DNA from: CAZDUZ01 sp964508755
GTDB taxonomy: Bacteria; Patescibacteriota; Dojkabacteria; SC72; JAFGCJ01
Assembly: GCA_964508755.1 (NCBI GenBank)
Contig: CAZDUZ010000019.1
Location: 1-17,388, forward strand
Direction: 5' to 3'
Length of the DNA: 17,388 nucleotides
In this document: positions 14,640 to 17,388 of the stretch, piece by piece
How positions within the stretch are numbered: position 1 is the first letter of the stretch
How the letters are laid out: each line of letters begins with the position of its first letter
Notes under the pieces: model-generated
Told to the model about the DNA's origin: nothing
The model's database searches: none
The model's input: the letters and a program-made list of their open reading frames with translations, nothing else
Made by a program: the position numbers and the translations under genes

Positions 14640-16409
14640 TTACTGTTTCAATCTGGTGTTACCTCTTGTTCCTTTAATTATTCCCGGAGTAGTTTTACGT
14701 CTAGTTCTTTGTAACGAAATGATATAGATCTCTCTTTTCCATGGATCTTCAAATTTTACGATTTTTTCACGAGAGCGTTTCTCCATCAGTTTCGATGCTC
14801 GAAAATCCTTTATCAGTATACTCTCTATATCGGCACTCTTAACTGAATGCATACATATGGTCATTTTGCTGTTTCTCTTTCGAAGTGTTTCTAGCAATTC
14901 AATAATGGAATTTGATGTAAACTGACCAGCATCAATTATGGCAAAATCACTATCGGAATAGCTTTCCACATCTTCAATAGCCAACGGTTTTAAATGCTTT
15001 CCTGTTAATTTGTATAAATTCTCCTCTGATTGTTGGTAGGATAATGACTTATTGAAATAGTTCCAAGAAAGTGACGAACAATAGTTCTCTTGATAATAAT
15101 GAATAAGATAGCAGACAATCTCAGAATCCAAAACGAGCACTGTTTCTGGTTTTAACTTCATCAACAATCGGAATATCAATATCAGATGATCAAATGGAAT
15201 AGAGTTGTAGAAAAGAGACGTATCGTGGTTATACTCATAATACTGGTGAGCTAGTCGCTTTATATCAGTATGTGATTCTTTTTTCATTACCTTTTGGACA
15301 TATGAGTCGACAACATAATATTGGGAATAAATAACAAAGTTCACAGATGGAATATATTCTTTGTCTCCATTATTGGCTTTCCAAATTTCTTCATACATCT
15401 CCATATATTTTTGTAAATCTCCATACCGTTTCTTCATAAATAAACAATACGTTAATAGATCAATTGCTTCCAATTTACTTCCATTGTTATCATAAATATC
15501 AGCCAGATATCGAGTATTAGCTGCCAAAGCACTTTGCAACAACAAAATGACATGATCATGCAAGCCATTGTCAAAATAAGTACGTGCCAACACATTAGAA
15601 ATTCTTATACTGTTAGGTTTAAGTATGTAAGCTTCCTGGAGATATGCAGAAGACATTTTTTTATCTACTTTCTGATGAAGTGTCGAAAGCAAAAAATTAG
15701 CTTCTCCCCAAATTTGAATATGGTGCATAATTCCCTCAGGTTTCTTCATGACCATCTCTAAAAGTGCCTTTTGCAATGGTTCGGTACCCGGTATCTGGCG
15801 TAACTCTATCGCTGTAATGGTTAAAAAATAGGGGTCAGAAAGATACTCCTCACGAACAATATTTTTTAACATGATCGTAACATTGCGGGGAGGAAACACT
15901 ACTGAAGTTACAGTGGATGGTAGGGGGGCATGTACAAAGAAAACATCATCTAAGTGGGTATATTTATCATCAGAAGAAAACTGAAATTGCTCATGAACAG
16001 GATACTTATACAAATACTTATCTTTAAGGTTTTTAGAAATATACTTGTAGGAAAGTTTTTTTCCAATATCCCATCCGAGCATGACCACATCATATTTTGA
16101 AAGTTCATTCTTCACGAATGATTTGAAGCGTTTTTTCATTTCAGGAATAACATAATCATCACCATCCATCATCATTCGATAATCTCCAGTACACTTATTC
16201 AAGGCAAAGTTTCTTGCAGCAGAAAAGTCATCAATCCATTCAAAGTGAAACACATTATTGGTAAACGTCTTTGCTATTTCAACCGTTTTATCAACCGAAC
16301 CGGTATCAACAACAATTAGTTCATCACAAATATCCTTACACCCTTCAAGGCAACGTGCAATCATATCCTCTGAATTTTTTACAATCATTGTGATAGATAC
16401 GGATGGCAT
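14640..16409 (-). CDS. GT2 glycosyltransferase fused to a helical-repeat region and a possible Rossmann-like C-terminus
   Basis: A 589-residue protein. Residues 1-130 are a GT2 (GT-A fold) catalytic domain: VSITMIVKNSEDMIARCLEG (4-23), ELIVVDTGSVDKTVEIA (30-46), WIDDFSAARNFAL (58-70) and the metal site MDGDD (81-85). This pattern is typical of the SunS/TibC-like branch often linked to TPR repeats. Residues 200-440 are helical with TPR-like features (SSAYLQEAYILKPNSIRISNVLARTYFDNGLHD). Residues 440-560 contain VLVLDSEIVCYLIHYY and FAIIDAG, a strand-then-acid pattern like a degenerate Rossmann domain; this is my inference. The last 20 residues are basic. The gene is more AT-rich than the neighbouring genes, so it may have been acquired separately. 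It probably glycosylates a protein or surface glycan in the cytoplasm. The GT2 part is sure, the rest tentative. Confidence 0.83.
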   Translation of the reverse strand: MPSVSITMIVKNSEDMIARCLEGCKDICDELIVVDTGSVDKTVEIAKTFTNNVFHFEWIDDFSAARNFALNKCTGDYRMMMDGDDYVIPEMKKRFKSFVKNELSKYDVVMLGWDIGKKLSYKYISKNLKDKYLYKYPVHEQFQFSSDDKYTHLDDVFFVHAPLPSTVTSVVFPPRNVTIMLKNIVREEYLSDPYFLTITAIELRQIPGTEPLQKALLEMVMKKPEGIMHHIQIWGEANFLLSTLHQKVDKKMSSAYLQEAYILKPNSIRISNVLARTYFDNGLHDHVILLLQSALAANTRYLADIYDNNGSKLEAIDLLTYCLFMKKRYGDLQKYMEMYEEIWKANNGDKEYIPSVNFVIYSQYYVVDSYVQKVMKKESHTDIKRLAHQYYEYNHDTSLFYNSIPFDHLILIFRLLMKLKPETVLVLDSEIVCYLIHYYQENYCSSLSWNYFNKSLSYQQSEENLYKLTGKHLKPLAIEDVESYSDSDFAIIDAGQFTSNSIIELLETLRKRNSKMTICMHSVKSADIESILIKDFRASKLMEKRSREKIVKFEDPWKREIYIISLQRTRRKTTPGIIKGTRGNTRLKQ

Positions 16410-16466
16410 TATTTGATAAACCTACATCAATAATTTACTTTGTATAAATGAATATGAACGCATGTA

Positions 16467-16495
16467 ATTATCCAATATAACCCTTTCACTCGCAA
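16467..16495 (-). promoter_or_regulatory. Candidate promoter of the GT2 gene
   Basis: On the minus strand TTGCGA (16495-16490) and GATAAT (16472-16467) are spaced by 17 bases. They lie about 58 bases before the start codon. Confidence 0.45.
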
Positions 16496-16534
16496 CTTAT
16501 TAATAACATCAACAATAAAAGCTCATTTGTTATG

Positions 16535-16565
16535 TTGACAAATATTTCATAAATTATGCTAATAT
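16535..16565 (+). promoter_or_regulatory. Candidate promoter of the PTVPGE-repeat gene
   Basis: A perfect TTGACA (16535-16540) and TAATAT (16560-16565) are preceded by TG one base upstream (extended -10). The 19-base spacing is longer than usual. The predicted leader to the ATG at 16655 is about 80 bases and contains two stem-loops. Confidence 0.5.
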
Positions 16566-16571
16566 GTATGG

Positions 16572-16622
16572 GTAAGGATTCTAAAACATGATTCTTACAT
16601 GCCCGATAATCGTATGATTATC
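16572..16622 (+). promoter_or_regulatory. Two tandem hairpins in the leader of the repeat gene
   Basis: The first stem, GTAAGGATT (16572-16580) with GATTCTTAC (16590-16598), has two G-U pairs and a 9-base loop. The second, GATAATC (16605-16611) with GATTATC (16616-16622), is perfect with a 4-base loop. No T run follows, so they are not a typical terminator. Confidence 0.45.
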
Positions 16623-16654
16623 TCTCTATATAAGTAAAATCTGACCCTCTCTCT

Positions 16655-17388
16655 ATGGCAACTCGACCTGAAGGTGTGTCTATGGATGGATTTAGCTCAT
16701 CCATCTCAAGCGATGTTTTATCTCATATTTCAGAGGAACAGGCTCGAGAAAATGTACGCTTGGCAAGAGAGCAGGCGCAAGCTGCAGTTCAAAGACCTCT
16801 TTCGCAAGATATTGCTCAATCACTTGAAGGTGAATCTAAACGAAACCCCACCATTCGATCGAAAACTGTAACCGAAACAAGAAAAGTGTCCTTATTTGGA
16901 CAACCTGAAAAGGAGGAAACATTACAATATGAAGAATCTCGTGCCGCTGATAGAGTGGTTAGAGCATCTGAAGACAAATTGGGCAGAATCGTAATTCAAA
17001 GTAATCGTAATCCTTTGAAACGACAACGTGGTGTACAAAGTACAGGTAGAGAAAGTCACACGGTATATGTGGACAATATGTCTCCAGACCAATTATCACA
17101 AAGTGTAAGAAATCAACTTGAAGGAAAAACTCAAGGTGAGCCTTTTTTTAAAGGTAAAACTGAAGCAGAGCTTCGATTAATACAAGCCTCTCTCGATCGT
17201 TTACACAAAAAAGCAGAAGTAATTCCAACCGTTCCGGTTGAACCTACCGTGCCTGGTGAACCTACTGTTCCTGGTGAACCTACCGTTCCTGGTGAACCGA
17301 CTGTTCCTGGTGAACCTACCGTTCCTGGTGAACCGACTGTTCCTGGTGAACCTACTGTTCCTGGTGAACCTACTGTTCCTGGTGAACC
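16655..17388 (+). CDS. Protein of unknown function with PTVPGE tandem repeats, runs off the window end
   Basis: An open frame from ATG at 16655 to the window edge (244 full codons seen, no stop). It starts MATRPEGVSMDGFSSSISSD and has no signal peptide. A helical Glu/Gln/Arg-rich stretch follows (ISEEQARENVRLAREQAQAA), then a polar region with KTVTETRKVSLFG and SHTVYVDNMSPDQLSQSVRNQ, and a helix AELRLIQASLDRLHKKAEV. From residue 197 the protein is a PTVPGE hexapeptide repeated eight times and still continuing at the edge, preceded by a degenerate TVPVE. The composition resembles the coiled-coil protein at 11909, with which it may share a cellular role (inference). No SD precedes the start. 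A 65-residue frame at 16674-16871 is a shadow of this gene. The function is not recognised. Confidence 0.8.
   Translation, partial: MATRPEGVSMDGFSSSISSDVLSHISEEQARENVRLAREQAQAAVQRPLSQDIAQSLEGESKRNPTIRSKTVTETRKVSLFGQPEKEETLQYEESRAADRVVRASEDKLGRIVIQSNRNPLKRQRGVQSTGRESHTVYVDNMSPDQLSQSVRNQLEGKTQGEPFFKGKTEAELRLIQASLDRLHKKAEVIPTVPVEPTVPGEPTVPGEPTVPGEPTVPGEPTVPGEPTVPGEPTVPGEPTVPGE
17243..17388 (+). repeat. 18-bp tandem repeat encoding PTVPGE
   Basis: Eight full copies (17243-17386) of cctactgttcctggtgaa-like units continue past the edge. Copies differ only at synonymous third positions (CCT or CCG for Pro, ACC or ACT for Thr, GTG in the first Val). Copies 3-6 form two identical 36-bp pairs (cctacc... 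then ccgact...), which points to expansion by duplication of two units at once. Confidence 0.95.

Noticed and set aside
16674..16871. 65-residue plus-strand frame
   Set aside because: It lies within the longer open frame starting at 16655, whose codon pattern and repeats are coherent.
17243..17388. Possible CRISPR array from regular short repeats
   Set aside because: The repeats are contiguous 18-bp units without spacers, in frame, and encode PTVPGE.
1..17388. Alternative code with TGA as glycine (Gracilibacteria) or tryptophan
   Set aside because: TGA closes good genes such as the one ending at 6547, and Trp is encoded by TGG throughout.

Overview
The window looks like a chromosomal segment from a Candidate Phyla Radiation (Patescibacteria) bacterium, possibly of the Microgenomates or Parcubacteria type. 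This is inferred from gene content (sortase, VanY peptidase, several glycosyltransferases and GT-C membrane proteins, large uncharacterised Q/E/R-rich proteins), from the moderate-to-low GC, from mostly absent Shine-Dalgarno (SD) sequences, and from standard stop codon use (TGA is a stop, so not the Gracilibacteria code). No rRNA, tRNA, CRISPR array or insertion sequence was seen.

Layout. Positions 1-1674 carry cell-envelope genes: the 3' end of a VanY-type D,D-carboxypeptidase, a sortase with its own consensus promoter, and an 81-residue exported mini-protein ending in a sorting-signal-like motif, a membrane helix and a basic tail, closed by a clear terminator. Positions 1890-3454 hold two unusually GC-rich genes with strong SD sequences in an otherwise AT-richer, SD-poor region: a two-helix membrane mini-protein (minus strand) and a lipoprotein with a DPNAAV tandem repeat (plus strand). 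They are transcribed divergently from consensus promoters in an AT-rich spacer, and each ends in a long hairpin. The lipoprotein promoter shares an 18-base element with the mini-protein promoter at 1310, and its message has a leader of about 325 nt with competing structures.

Positions 3566-11805 form a surface-glycan region: a 988-residue GT39-like membrane protein, two divergently transcribed GT4-type glycosyltransferases, a second polytopic GT-C-like protein overlapping the preceding gene by 8 nt, and a soluble polyprenyl-phosphate mannose (dolichyl-phosphate mannose type) synthase with an apparently leaderless promoter. The likely logic is that the synthase charges a lipid carrier with sugar, the GT-C proteins use it outside the membrane, and the GT4 enzymes build glycan inside.

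Positions 11909-14627 encode a 754-residue coiled-coil protein with C-terminal membrane segments and a 140-residue helical protein, both of unknown function. Positions 14640-16409 (minus) encode a GT2 glycosyltransferase fused to a long helical region and a possible Rossmann-like C-terminus. From 16655 a protein of unknown function runs off the window end inside an 18-bp tandem repeat encoding PTVPGE; it has no stop codon in the window.
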